From NCBI GenBank assembly GCA_964036195.1, contig OZ038452.1, forward strand, positions 23,385,785 to 23,449,784: a stretch of 64,000 bases of DNA. Reading direction: 5' to 3'. The notes under the pieces are model-generated. The model did no database searches. It saw only the letters and a list, made by a program, of their open reading frames with translations, and was not told the DNA's origin. A program made the position numbers and the translations under genes. This DNA is from Sphaerolaimus hirsutus (lineage: Eukaryota; Nematoda; Chromadorea; Monhysterida; Sphaerolaimidae). Below, piece after piece: positions 37,501 to 46,667 of this stretch; within the stretch, counting starts at the first letter, position 1; each line of letters opens with the position of its first letter.

Positions 37501-38466
37501 GTTATTGATATGCCTGCGCGTGAGTTGCGAATTGAGAGTGGTGATGCGCGTAAAAAGTTGATTGTGCCTTTTGACAACCCGTCGCCTGTAGTGCAAGAAC
37601 GGCATATTTATGCAGTTGTGACTGAACCGACTGAAATTAAGCCGCGGCATGAAACGATAATTAGTGCGAAATTATCTGAACCAATTGATGAATTGACGTT
37701 TGCGATTGAGCCTTTGAACGAATTTCATGTGAAAACGGGTGTGTTTGCAGCTAATGCTGTTTATGAAAGCGCGAGTGAATTATTTCCGGTGAGGTGTGTT
37801 AATGTGACTGAGGTGCCAGTAAAGTTGCAGGTGGGCCAGAAAATTGCCATCGTAGAGCCAGTGGAGTGTGTTTTACAAGTGCGTCGAGGTGATCCACCTG
37901 CTGAGTGGGTGCGAGAGTGCCGCGAGCGTGATATGAGTTTTACCGATACTATACTTGAAGCTAGTGAGGAAAAAGTACCAACGAAGGGCACTGTACCTTC
38001 AAAAGCGGCGAATACGACTATGAAAGTGGTTTGTGCCGATGGGAGGGAAATGGATTTTGAAGTACCGGTTGAATTGGACGAAATTAAGCGCCAGCAATTA
38101 AAAGAGTTAATTTTGACTCATCAGGATGCTTTCGCCAGGGATAAGTATGATTTGGGATACAGTGAATTGGTTGATTATCGACTTCAGTTGACTAGTAAAA
38201 TTCCGGTCGCGTGTCGAATGTATAGGTTGAGTTTGGATGACCAGCAGTATTTAGAAAAGCATTTAAGTTGCCTGCTCGAGCATGACGTCATTGAACACAG
38301 TACGAGTCCGTACTGCGCGCCGACATTAGTTGTTACTAAGCCGGATGGTGCCAAGCGCATGGTGATAGATTATCGACGATTAAATGCAGTAGTTCACGCT
38401 CCCCAATTTCCGCTGCCCAGATTAGACGATACGATAGAGTCATTGCACAGTTGCAAATATTTTTAG
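34540..38466 (+). CDS. Gag-protease-RT polyprotein, N-terminal part (stops inside RT)
   Basis: 1,308 aa from the first in-frame ATG at 34540 (MAHASGSGVNTGPDVVQL). Order: capsid-like region with a Ty3-type segment RYYTNPISEHHAQREV; coiled-coil; CCHC knuckle C431-X2-C434-X4-H439-X4-C444; a 460-residue linker with hydrophobic segments at about 709-725 and 750-787; aspartic protease with DTG at 906-908; RT fingers with YCAPTLVVTKPDGAKRMVID. The frame ends at TAG 38464-38466 within a T5 run in the middle of RT, and the RT continues in the +1 frame. Gag and Pol share one frame with no stop between them. Confidence 0.93.
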   Translation: MAHASGSGVNTGPDVVQLLIQAKNLTLNQINSSIVGNSVQGSEWNLSQVVTQTVSIAAYLYNQRPMSSLENGNMSDNDEKLVSLVKLGVDCYNLRNDVSQIADAINAFAEYIHLEKPDMQAINSIISAVSNSGGCSTATTPPIPAVSMIATSREGYAAAMTALTGQVIPFKGRADDKFADWRKNWDAVCEALQIPTDERKSLLPVYLRDSAQSIYMSHKSELINLDYEEFMDALERYYTNPISEHHAQREVISSEQGEDEDVLNWSVRLEKIIKRAFPKLSKLEREKMAVAKFVSGLYPDIRRNVSITAGAKFQDVVNNARTQESFLEIDKDKVGGKKKSKSNAELVSEATNSVIERIFALGGAGAFGNSPPVPAAAENPKFEEQRVKLEELSRQLEDKDKRLVDLEKQLIGNNAAKPVSKFRPRKFDEGCYECGADDHFRSDCPKLTEEERARFRNFRRGPSQRPMNNFRGPANMMRSAQQPVYSMQAAPYLYYPPPAQVSTTGWSPVQQVQSSQMAIAAPPSTELTALNPTRVSANSVNHARSVQESKEYVRMIRVLPGLESSDEEAEDPCNPPEITPQEHQFMLEREAWIMPWVYARSLDSMIFRTKWWAQLQHMGLQGLNISGFCEHADEHPHDDPEDTLTYVKLAALLELTMHTFRCEPPDISLSRTSSDSELYVLSDYCEASVPTLYRTWSEPSMLPSVLNRVFFLCCLFTFFASVDALGVPSGGVVKKKGVSDEWILTVRNFLEGFIAGMCTSVFLRYILPALCELVLYLVFTVCDWIKMRVLRVQLNRMLAIENRRNPARGATPVTPPQKLNPVSADSSGYGADIEETPVSRFKRLPPLRVPKGSAVMEKVNVVTLTSEEIANIKSITAKRKELVPIYYSPSITVEIEGNEYKRCLLDTGAMRSLCSPLVLARHRNNCIAFDEVTPVGGLQSASQCKLQIEGQLELQVMITGKAFSIVFQVISGLSDDILLGADVLRHMVIDMPARELRIESGDARKKLIVPFDNPSPVVQERHIYAVVTEPTEIKPRHETIISAKLSEPIDELTFAIEPLNEFHVKTGVFAANAVYESASELFPVRCVNVTEVPVKLQVGQKIAIVEPVECVLQVRRGDPPAEWVRECRERDMSFTDTILEASEEKVPTKGTVPSKAANTTMKVVCADGREMDFEVPVELDEIKRQQLKELILTHQDAFARDKYDLGYSELVDYRLQLTSKIPVACRMYRLSLDDQQYLEKHLSCLLEHDVIEHSTSPYCAPTLVVTKPDGAKRMVIDYRRLNAVVHAPQFPLPRLDDTIESLHSCKYF

Positions 38467-41269
38467 CAGTGTCGATATCAATCAAGCGTTTTACAACATT
38501 GCGCTGCATCCGGATGATAGACATATTACGTCGTTTCGTAATTGTTTTGGTCAATTTCAGATGAAACGCTTGCCGATGGGATTAAAGTGTTCCCCGGCTT
38601 TAGCGCAGCGCTGTTTTGAAGTTACAATGGCTGGATTATTGCATCGAAATGTGTTGGTATATATAGATGATTTGCTCATTTACAGTAGGTCATGGGAAGA
38701 TCATTTGAGTGATATAAGTCAGGTTTTGTCGCGTTTGATAAGTAGCAGTTTTAAAATACACCCAAAAAAGTGTTTTTTCGCGCGCACAACTGCTGTTAAA
38801 TTCCTGGGTTATATGGTAGGGCGTGAAGGGATTTGTATACCGGATGACAAGCGAAAGTATTTGAGTGATTGGCCGCTACCTGTATGTGTGCGTGAAGTTA
38901 AAGCGTTCCTAGGCGCTGTTGGGTTTTTCCGGAGATTAATTCATAAATGTGCTGAATATGCCGCTCCTTTGTCTAATTTAACTCGAACAAAAACTGAATT
39001 AGGAACTGAAAAGTATAGCGGAAGTACTCCCGTAGATTTAAATGCGAACCCCGCCGCTTTGGAAGCTTTTAATAAGTTGAAAGTGATGGTGGCTGAAAGT
39101 CCCTGTATACAGTATCCTGATCCCAGTAAACCGTTCATAATTATTACCGATGCTTCTAAAGTTGCATTAGCTGGCATTTTAGTACAACGCGCTGAACCTG
39201 CCGCCGCTTTGCATGCGTGTTCATTTTATAGTCGAAAACTTTCTGAAGCGCAATCCCGATGGCCTGCAATTACGCAAGAAGCATGTGCTATTTTTGAGAG
39301 CATACGCAATTGGCATTGTTATTTAGCGGGCCGGCCGTTTGAAGTTTGGACTGATGCGAAAAGTATTTCATGGGTAAAAAATCCAAATTTGGAAACCCAT
39401 CCCCATACGGGTTTGCACCGATTTGCGCTTGCTATTCAATCATATCAAGTTACTTTTAAGCATTTGCGTGGGAAAAGTAACGAATTGGCTGATGCTTTGT
39501 CGCGCCGGCGTGATGCACCCGTTGAATTTGATGAGCGTGTTAATTTGGACGAAGCGTTTGAAGAATATGCATTTGATATACCTGTTGATGAATTGGCGAG
39601 AATTTTGACTGAGGAAATGGCGTTGTTAACATCTGAGGAACATTTGGCTTGTCAAGCGGTAGCTAAGGCCATGGCGCGATTGGCTGCTGCTCAAAATTGG
39701 CTGAAACATGCGAAAATGAAGTCTTTGGAACCGTCAGTTACGGTAGCTACTGAACTGCCAGTGGCAAGCGTTGCTACTGTGCGGGCGCCGCATCCAATGA
39801 CAATGCGTGTGCGAAGTAAAAAGAAGGTGGAGTCCAATTCTGAAAATGCTTTGAAATCGCCGCCCAAAAGTGACGATGCGCCTAAATTAATGGCTGGTGG
39901 CCGCCGTTCTGTTCAATTAATTAAGAAACCGGAAAAACTCGATGCTTTACCTCCTCCCATTACTCCAATTGAAGAGTTGTCGCGTTTGCAAAAAGAAGAA
40001 CCGTATATAATTACGATTCGTCGCATGTGCGAGGAATCTACTTTGCGTAGGGCCTCACCGTTTTTCATTGATCAATTTGATGTGATCAGGCGTGATGCAG
40101 ACCCGTCAATATTAGTGGGTGAAAGGAAATACGACCCTGCGTGCATTCCCCAGTCACTAGTTGTCACTGTGTTAGAATTGGCTCATAATCATCCCACTGC
40201 TGGACATTTAGGTGTGATGAAAACGTTTGAAAGATTGCGTGAATTTGCTTGGTTTACAAATATGCGTCCAGAATGCGCTAGATGGGTTTCTACTTGCCCT
40301 TCGTGCAACGCGAAGAAAGGATTGCGCCGCTCAATGAAAACTCAAATTCAGAGCCGGAAAATCGCTAAGTTTCCTGGTGATTTTATTGCGATTGATGCAG
40401 TAGGGCCATTGCCAATTACCGAAAAAAGGAATGTGCATGTATTGGTATTTGTGGATCAATGTACGCGTTTTGGTTTAGCAGTGCCTGTTCCTAATTTGAA
40501 GCAAGATACTGTGGCTATTGCGTTTTTGCAACATGTGTTACCGATTTTTGGTGTGCCCGCTGTAATCTTATCCGACAATGCACCAAGCTTCATTGGCGGC
40601 ATTTTTGCGGAATTGCTGCGTTATCTAAATACAGTGCAGCATAAGTGTTTCAATTATACGCCAAAGGGGAATGGTTTGGTTGAGCGTAGGAATGGCGTCT
40701 TAATGGAAATAATTTCACATTATGTGAATGGCTCGCATTCGGATTGGGACAAACACTTAGGCGCCGCTGTCTATGCGTATAATACGTCTATGCACCCCTC
40801 TATGAAAGTGACACCATATGCGTTGCTATTTGGATCAAATTCTCCGTCACTTTGGGAGCGTATGATCGAGCCGACGGGAAATGGCACCGATAAGACCGAT
40901 AAGCCGATGGCGTACAGTCCCTTTGTGTCAAATTTAGACGCGCGACTTTCGGACGTCCGCACGGCCGCGCATTCGGCTTTACAGCGCGCGCAAGAAAAAG
41001 AGTGTTTTTATGCAAATCGCAGTGCGCGCCGCTTGAATTTGAAGCCCGGTCAATCAGTTCGTGTTTATTCGCCCCGAATTCTTCGAAAGTTAGGTCGCGT
41101 TAAGAAATTCACGCATCATTATATTGGCCCGTATGAATGTTTAGATTATGTGCATCCCATTGTGACCGTGTTTAATAGGTTGTCTAAGAAAACTTATACC
41201 GTTCATGCTGATCGCGTTAAACTGACAAATGAGCCAGTTAATCCCACTTATTCGCAGATTTTCGGTTAA
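38465..41269 (+). CDS. RT palm, RNase H and integrase (displaced frame)
   Basis: The frame is open from 38465, one base out of register with the upstream ORF; the first ATG is 38561. RT active site YIDD at 38660-38671. RNase H region begins with IIITDASK and includes a TQEACAIFE segment. Integrase: zinc finger with HNH...GHLG and CPSC, then D612, D672, E708 (D-59-D-35-E; numbering from 38561), and a GPY-type C-terminal module (HHYIGPYECLD). A roughly 110-residue Ala/Lys/Ser-rich linker separates RNase H and integrase. Without the base displacement this would be one Gag-Pol. Confidence 0.93.
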   Translation, partial: SSVDINQAFYNIALHPDDRHITSFRNCFGQFQMKRLPMGLKCSPALAQRCFEVTMAGLLHRNVLVYIDDLLIYSRSWEDHLSDISQVLSRLISSSFKIHPKKCFFARTTAVKFLGYMVGREGICIPDDKRKYLSDWPLPVCVREVKAFLGAVGFFRRLIHKCAEYAAPLSNLTRTKTELGTEKYSGSTPVDLNANPAALEAFNKLKVMVAESPCIQYPDPSKPFIIITDASKVALAGILVQRAEPAAALHACSFYSRKLSEAQSRWPAITQEACAIFESIRNWHCYLAGRPFEVWTDAKSISWVKNPNLETHPHTGLHRFALAIQSYQVTFKHLRGKSNELADALSRRRDAPVEFDERVNLDEAFEEYAFDIPVDELARILTEEMALLTSEEHLACQAVAKAMARLAAAQNWLKHAKMKSLEPSVTVATELPVASVATVRAPHPMTMRVRSKKKVESNSENALKSPPKSDDAPKLMAGGRRSVQLIKKPEKLDALPPPITPIEELSRLQKEEPYIITIRRMCEESTLRRASPFFIDQFDVIRRDADPSILVGERKYDPACIPQSLVVTVLELAHNHPTAGHLGVMKTFERLREFAWFTNMRPECARWVSTCPSCNAKKGLRRSMKTQIQSRKIAKFPGDFIAIDAVGPLPITEKRNVHVLVFVDQCTRFGLAVPVPNLKQDTVAIAFLQHVLPIFGVPAVILSDNAPSFIGGIFAELLRYLNTVQHKCFNYTPKGNGLVERRNGVLMEIISHYVNGSHSDWDKHLGAAVYAYNTSMHPSMKVTPYALLFGSNSPSLWERMIEPTGNGTDKTDKPMAYSPFVSNLDARLSDVRTAAHSALQRAQEKECFYANRSARRLNLKPGQSVRVYSPRILRKLGRVKKFTHHYIGPYECLDYVHPIVTVFNRLSKKTYTVHADRVKLTNEPVNPTYSQIFG

Positions 41270-41792
41270 AAAACCCTGAGATTTTCCGCTCTTCAACCTA
41301 AAGTGCTTCAAGTTAATTATTCCGTTCGAAAATTCAATTAAAATTTATTTTTGGATTATTCGCGTTTAATTCTGACCGTCAATTCGTGGTGAGTTCGGGG
41401 TTGCAAATTTGGTATTTTTGATTGTGCGCAAGGTAATTTTGAGGTAAAAAGTTGTTCTTTATGTAAAAGGTAAAGCGCGAAAATTTTATCGGTGTTATTA
41501 ATTGTTCGTTTCTAATTATCGCCGCAAGTTTAATTCGTTAGTTGTTCATACCATCGCATTTATTTCGTTCTAAATTTGTTCTTTAATTTCATTCTCATTT
41601 TCGCCCGTTTCGCAACAAAATAAAAATTATTTTTGGCGCAATACGTTCAACGTAGTGCGTTGAAAATAATTCGCAACTTTTCGATTAGGGTGTCGCTCAG
41701 ACCTTCGTGCATTTCGGTGCCGACATTCTGGGTGGCGCATTTTAAGTAGCAATAAGTTGTGTTTTCCGGTGCTCTACTTTGAAGTGTGAAAT
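41270..41792 (+). other. Spacer between pol and helicase ORFs
   Basis: 523 bp with stops in all forward frames and no ORF. It may hold the acceptor for a spliced helicase mRNA, or internal promoter signals. AG dinucleotides just upstream of the ATG (for example CTACTTTGAAG at 41773-41783) are candidates only. Confidence 0.5.
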
Positions 41793-44700
41793 ATGACTAG
41801 TTCGGGTGGCGTACCTATGGGTGGGTATGGAGCGAGTTCCAGTTCGTACCGTGGCGGGCGCATAGCCAAGGCCCCGCTCAAGTCGTGGACTTCTCATGGA
41901 AAACAGGGCGGTGACACTATTCCGCCGCTGCCCTACAATCCTCCTCGAAACGCCCGATCGACTTGTCCTGAATTTGTCATCAACCAGAAGTTGTCGGGAA
42001 TAGTGGATCGAGTTCACGTCGGTAACGAGCAGCGTCCTACCAGTTATCAATGCCACATTCGTTTCGACGGCGATGCGCAGGCGCTTTTGGAAAGTTATCC
42101 GGAGTGGTCGGAAGCGGAAACGGCTTATCCCTTTTTCTCCTATTCGGTCAACAAAGCGGAGCGCGCTCGTGAGCGGTCGGTGCAGAAAATTTTGAGGGAA
42201 TATCGCGAGACTAACGAAGCTTACGACATGTTTTTGCCGCTTGTCCGCCACGGCATGCATTTTGTCGCGACTGGTATCAGTAGGGTTAGCGCCAATCCGA
42301 AATATTGGGAATTGCGAGGCGTCACAATTATGAAAAATGACGCTCAAATGCCATTGTTTTTGGGCCGCCCTGTTGTCATTGTTTCGCAAGGACAGGTTGA
42401 CCTCTCCGTCGATGAGCCAGTGTCGGAAGTTTCACAGAGAGGACAGGAAAATCGCGAAGGATATCATCCTTATCCGGCCAAGTGGAGATATTTGCGTTTG
42501 AGGGCAGCGTTCACCCCTTCGCGGTACATCAGTGCACCCCCCTTCAAAGGCGCCGACGAGCGGGATCCGGGCCCTGAAAAGTTGATTTTTGCGCACAGCG
42601 AAAATGTCATGGAAAGTGACATACACCCGCACGCCGGACAATTAGGTGTGGCGCATGTAGAGTATCACGCTTTTGATGACGCCGGCAAGGTTAACAACTT
42701 TTATTGGGGTCATGCGTATGGCGTGCGTATTTTTTCGGCGCGGCAAATTGAGGCTGGTATGGAGTGGAAGGGCGAAATGAATAGAAATTGTCTCACTTCT
42801 CAGCTGCAGCTCCGTTCCATCTTTTTGGCCGCTGCTAACGTGTGTCACGAAGCGCATTTGCGATACACTGCGACTAGGGCGAAAGCGGTGCGCGCGCAGG
42901 TGACTTGGCAAAATGGGCCGCGGGGATTAATTGCGATAATTAGGTGGGAGCGCGTGCATTTGAATCCAGCTGCTGCGATGCGCGACACGGCCGAGTGGCA
43001 CAGGAATAAGGCGCAGGGCTACATGTTGAATTTTACTTCGCCCATGTCGTCGCTACAAATCGTCGAAGCTGATCCCCGGGGGGAAGAGCGTGCTCTGACT
43101 GGCCGCCCGCAAATAAATTTACGCACGGTCAGCGCCGACATCACTGCCGAGGCGGTGCAGCTGGTCGCCAAACCGGATGTGTTGGTGCCGCAGGCGCTGT
43201 CGCCGCATTTGCTGCCTAATTGCGATTACATGGTGCGCGGTTCCGCTTTGACGCCTAGCTACAATGGCCGCATGGAAATTTTGGAGCGGTTGTGCATAAT
43301 GGGGCCTAGTGGTTACCGGCCAACCGAGAGCAACACCGGAATGCTCGCTGTGGAAGACCAGGTCAAAATGGCGGTAGTGCTGCACAAGCAGTTGAACCAA
43401 GTTGAGACTGATTGGCAGCGCACGCTCGAAAAAATTGAGTCTGACGGGTTGTATGCCGAGGTGCGCAGAGGCACATGCGAAGATTTATTGCAAGCGCATC
43501 AGGGTGATTTTCGGCCGCAGGAGGGGCAGGGGCGTGTGATTGCGTCAGTTATCAAGTCTGTGCGAAAAACTGCGCCGCTATTGTTGATGTGTGATTCACC
43601 GTTCGGTTCCGGTAAAACGACTGTGCAAAGTCAGTGTGCGTACGCGGTTGCGTTCAAATTTACTGAGAAAAATGACCCGCCGAACCCGCTGAAGAGGGAA
43701 TTGCCCTCTGATGCAAACAAAAATGCGCTTTACCACTCCACAATGATTACTTGCAGTGTGAATTCGGCCGCTGATGAGTCTGCTAGACGATCGTTGCAAA
43801 GTTTGGCGGACATCGGTTTGCCTACTTTGGAAAGGGTCGTGGAAGTTTTGCTGCGCAGTAGGGAGACGTGGACTGCGATGGATAACAAACCGAATTTCGA
43901 AACACCTGGCTATGCGCGTTTCTGTCAGGTGCGCGCTGCTTTCGCGATTCGCGTGCTGAGTCCATTGTTGGAAGTTGACGATCGCTACGTCGATATGACG
44001 CTCCAGCAATTGCCGCTGCTGAATTTGATCGCGCAAAACATGCCCATGCATGTGATCCGATTGAATGACCACTGGCTAACTGCTTATGAACGCTTTACCG
44101 CTCAACGCCATATTTGTGACACTTTGAACGAGATCATCGCGAACAATCAGCACCCCGCCGACATTTTCGAAGCCATTCGGTCGCAGTTGCCTTTGGTTCG
44201 TTTGTCCATCGACGAAGACGACGAGGATGAATTGGTGCCACTGGACGATGGTCAAGAGGAGGGCGTGCAGGCGTGGGGGGCCGCGGCTGGCTTTGTCGAT
44301 GACAACCAGGTGTGGGGCAAAATTTACAAGCGCGAAATGCGACGCCTCGTTAGGGTGGCTACTAGGTTGCATAAGGTGGTGTTGAATGTGCTGCAGCCAG
44401 GCCAAGTCCATGTGACCTTGGATTCATCGCGCGATAAGCGACTGCAAGTTTTGAAATATGCCGCGGTATTTGTGGACGAGGCGTCTCTGGCGGATGAAAC
44501 TGCCATTTTTGGCGCTGTTTCAAACGCTCGACTCCCCCACAATGGCTTGGTGCTTTTGTTTGGCGATAGCAAGCAGTTGACCCGAATGGTCAGGCCGCAT
44601 TCATGGATTGCCCCGATCCTGAAACCTGATCCATCGTTGATCAACAGGTTGGTGGAAGGTGTGCTGTGCCCAATTCTGAAGCTCGAGACTGTTTTCCGCG

Positions 44701-46349
44701 GCCACGACGCGCTGATTCAAGCGAATTCTGTCGCTGCGTACGATGGCCAATTGCGCGCGTTTCACGATTACAGTCAGTGGCGAGATACTTTGCCGCTCAT
44801 GGCTTGCGGTGCAGATCAGGTGCCTTTGTCTTCTGTGATCGTGCACATGGGTTTCGAAACGAGCGAGGGCGTGTCTGTTAAAAATTTGACGGAGGTAGAC
44901 ATTGTGGTGCGCGCTGTGCAGCAATTTGTCATTTTGGCGCTGAACAGCGAGGGCGAGAATGTCGTTCCGTGGAGTGATTTAGAAAGCGCCGATTCGCTGC
45001 TGGTTGTGTGTTTCTATTCAGCGCAGGAGAGAAGAGTGATTGACGAATTGGTGCGATTGAGCTGGGCGCAGTTGTTAGGGGGTGAGGGGTTCCCTGGCTA
45101 TTTAGCGACCCCAGCATTTTGGCGGAAAAAAGTCATCACTGCTGATCGAGCGCAAGCTCGTGAAGCGCACGTGGTGATTGTGTCATGTGTGAGGGGTAGC
45201 GCGCCGCGCGTGGACGCTACTGGACACCCGTCGCAGCGCGAGCGCGATGTGATGGACAGAATTGGCTTTTTGGCGATGCCGGAGCGGTGCAACGTGGCCA
45301 CGTCTCGCGCCAAAACGGCCAGAGTCGTGATCATGAACGCCGCTACTGTGCTGCATTCTGAATTTTTCTGGCGCTTTGTGGCGGTGGAATTAGGAAAGGG
45401 ACGCGTTTTTGCGTACCACGAGCGACATTTGTGGGAAAGTGACCCGTTGGCTAGGTTTCTGGGCCACTGGAGAAGTGCCCCGGTCGATCTGCAAGAACCC
45501 GCTCCGCCCGTGCAAGAAGAAGAAGAAAATGAGGTTCCGCCGTCGCCGGAAGAAGTTCAGGAGGTGGATGTGAGCGAACAGCGAGCGTCCCCTCAGCCAG
45601 ACGCTGACATCGTTCCCGCTCCCGATTCCCCAGACGTGCAAATGTTGCCGCCGGAAGAGCAGGAGGAGGAGTCAGAGAAAGTTCAGCCGCGCGCGGATGA
45701 AAAAGCGAGTTGTTCTCGGTCTCGGCGTCGGTATCGCGGTCGTCGTCGCTCTCCCTCGTCGAGTTCTTCCTCTTCCTCTAGTTCTTCGTCGGGTTCGTCA
45801 AAATCGGGATCGAGTGAGACCGATTCGGCCTCGGAGTCTGAACACGCGCCGCCCGTACCGGCACACAAACAGAAAACGCACCAGGAGGAGGAAGTGATGG
45901 AGGTGGAACAGGAGCAAAGTGAACAAGGTGCTCAACAGCAGGAACCGGCAATGGAAGGTCAACGGCAAGAGCAAGAACCAGAGCCAGATACTGAAGAGGC
46001 CAATAATGCAATTATTGGAGAAAAATTGGATGAGTTAATTCAAATGGCGGGCGAGTTGAACACCGAGTTGGACGCTGAGCGACAGCAACAGTCCATGAGC
46101 CCAGACCGGCAGATGCTAAGACAAATGGACGCCATCCAGGAGGAGGCCAATGAATCTGCTGAGCCCATGCAGGAAGATGAGCAGGAGCAGGAGCAGCCTG
46201 AGGAAGTGGCCGCACAGCAGCTGCAGCAACCTGTTCAGGTTGTTGTAGTTGGCGCGTCACCGCCACCACAAGAGGAACAGAGTCCGCCCCCGCCAGTGAC
46301 TCCAACTTTGGCAGGTTTGGAGCCAGAGGAGGAGATGGAAGCGGAGTAA
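41793..46349 (+). CDS. UPF1-like superfamily 1 helicase, retrotransposon-encoded (1,518 aa)
   Basis: Starts at a true ATG (MTSSGGVPMGG). Residues 1-590 are an N-terminal region I do not recognise. Helicase motifs: Walker A variant DSPFGSGKTT (GSGKT 605-609), Walker B VDEAS (DE 895-896), motif III GDSKQL (924-929), motif IV ETVFRG (965-970), motif V region TADRAQAREAHVVIVSC (1116-1132) matching the UPF1 QGRE...ILSC segment, and motif VI NVATSRAK (1167-1174). This is the SF1B UPF1/SMG2/MOV10-like arrangement. The 285-residue gap between motifs I and II is longer than in UPF1 and includes a very acidic patch. Residues 1230-1518 are disordered: acidic, then Arg/Ser-rich with a run of serines, then Gln/Glu-rich. 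Catalytic motifs look intact and the frame is uninterrupted. Likely made from a separate (spliced) mRNA. Alternatives such as Helitron Rep-helicase or viral envelope are not supported. Confidence 0.93.
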   Translation: MTSSGGVPMGGYGASSSSYRGGRIAKAPLKSWTSHGKQGGDTIPPLPYNPPRNARSTCPEFVINQKLSGIVDRVHVGNEQRPTSYQCHIRFDGDAQALLESYPEWSEAETAYPFFSYSVNKAERARERSVQKILREYRETNEAYDMFLPLVRHGMHFVATGISRVSANPKYWELRGVTIMKNDAQMPLFLGRPVVIVSQGQVDLSVDEPVSEVSQRGQENREGYHPYPAKWRYLRLRAAFTPSRYISAPPFKGADERDPGPEKLIFAHSENVMESDIHPHAGQLGVAHVEYHAFDDAGKVNNFYWGHAYGVRIFSARQIEAGMEWKGEMNRNCLTSQLQLRSIFLAAANVCHEAHLRYTATRAKAVRAQVTWQNGPRGLIAIIRWERVHLNPAAAMRDTAEWHRNKAQGYMLNFTSPMSSLQIVEADPRGEERALTGRPQINLRTVSADITAEAVQLVAKPDVLVPQALSPHLLPNCDYMVRGSALTPSYNGRMEILERLCIMGPSGYRPTESNTGMLAVEDQVKMAVVLHKQLNQVETDWQRTLEKIESDGLYAEVRRGTCEDLLQAHQGDFRPQEGQGRVIASVIKSVRKTAPLLLMCDSPFGSGKTTVQSQCAYAVAFKFTEKNDPPNPLKRELPSDANKNALYHSTMITCSVNSAADESARRSLQSLADIGLPTLERVVEVLLRSRETWTAMDNKPNFETPGYARFCQVRAAFAIRVLSPLLEVDDRYVDMTLQQLPLLNLIAQNMPMHVIRLNDHWLTAYERFTAQRHICDTLNEIIANNQHPADIFEAIRSQLPLVRLSIDEDDEDELVPLDDGQEEGVQAWGAAAGFVDDNQVWGKIYKREMRRLVRVATRLHKVVLNVLQPGQVHVTLDSSRDKRLQVLKYAAVFVDEASLADETAIFGAVSNARLPHNGLVLLFGDSKQLTRMVRPHSWIAPILKPDPSLINRLVEGVLCPILKLETVFRGHDALIQANSVAAYDGQLRAFHDYSQWRDTLPLMACGADQVPLSSVIVHMGFETSEGVSVKNLTEVDIVVRAVQQFVILALNSEGENVVPWSDLESADSLLVVCFYSAQERRVIDELVRLSWAQLLGGEGFPGYLATPAFWRKKVITADRAQAREAHVVIVSCVRGSAPRVDATGHPSQRERDVMDRIGFLAMPERCNVATSRAKTARVVIMNAATVLHSEFFWRFVAVELGKGRVFAYHERHLWESDPLARFLGHWRSAPVDLQEPAPPVQEEEENEVPPSPEEVQEVDVSEQRASPQPDADIVPAPDSPDVQMLPPEEQEEESEKVQPRADEKASCSRSRRRYRGRRRSPSSSSSSSSSSSSGSSKSGSSETDSASESEHAPPVPAHKQKTHQEEEVMEVEQEQSEQGAQQQEPAMEGQRQEQEPEPDTEEANNAIIGEKLDELIQMAGELNTELDAERQQQSMSPDRQMLRQMDAIQEEANESAEPMQEDEQEQEQPEEVAAQQLQQPVQVVVVGASPPPQEEQSPPPPVTPTLAGLEPEEEMEAE

Positions 46350-46667
46350 TGGTAATTTAGGTGTACAGGAAGTTTTTTTTTGTTTTGGTTGTTTTTGTAT
46401 TTAGTCGTTTTTGTTAGAGCGAACGTTTTACCAGTAAAATTGAGCTTTTGTTGAATTGAAAATTGAATTTTCATTGAGTTTTACCGGTTCAAAAGTTTTT
46501 CTTTGTGTTTTCAACAAAGTGTGGAAGAATGCGTAATGGTTGTCAACAAATTTAAAATTGGTTTAAAATAGTTCTTAAAAAACGGGAATTTATTTCAATT
46601 CGTTTCTTTCATAGTTTTGCTGCGTTTCGATTTTAGCCGGGAGGTAAAATGTATGGCTGGTGGAGTT
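46350..46667 (+). other. 3' untranslated segment before the 3' LTR
   Basis: Mostly A/T-rich, no ORF. The expected polypurine tract should abut 46668. The nearest purine-rich pieces are GGGAGGTAAAA (46639-46649) and GGTGGAG (46660-46666). Neither is a classic tract. Confidence 0.5.

Noticed and set aside
38455..38470. Programmed +1 frameshift as normal expression of pol
   Set aside because: The break lies inside RT, not at a gag/pol boundary, and at a homopolymer; a mutation or assembly error is more likely.
41742..42389. 215-codon minus-strand open frame over the helicase start
   Set aside because: Shadow of the GC-rich helicase ORF; no family resemblance.
45697..46305. Arg-rich and Pro/Ala-rich frames opposite the helicase tail
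   Set aside because: Low-complexity shadows of the Ser/Glu/Gln-rich C-terminal region.
41793..46349. Envelope gene or Helitron Rep-helicase
   Set aside because: No signal peptide, TM or fusion features; no HUH Rep motif, and the motifs are UPF1-like instead of Pif1-like.
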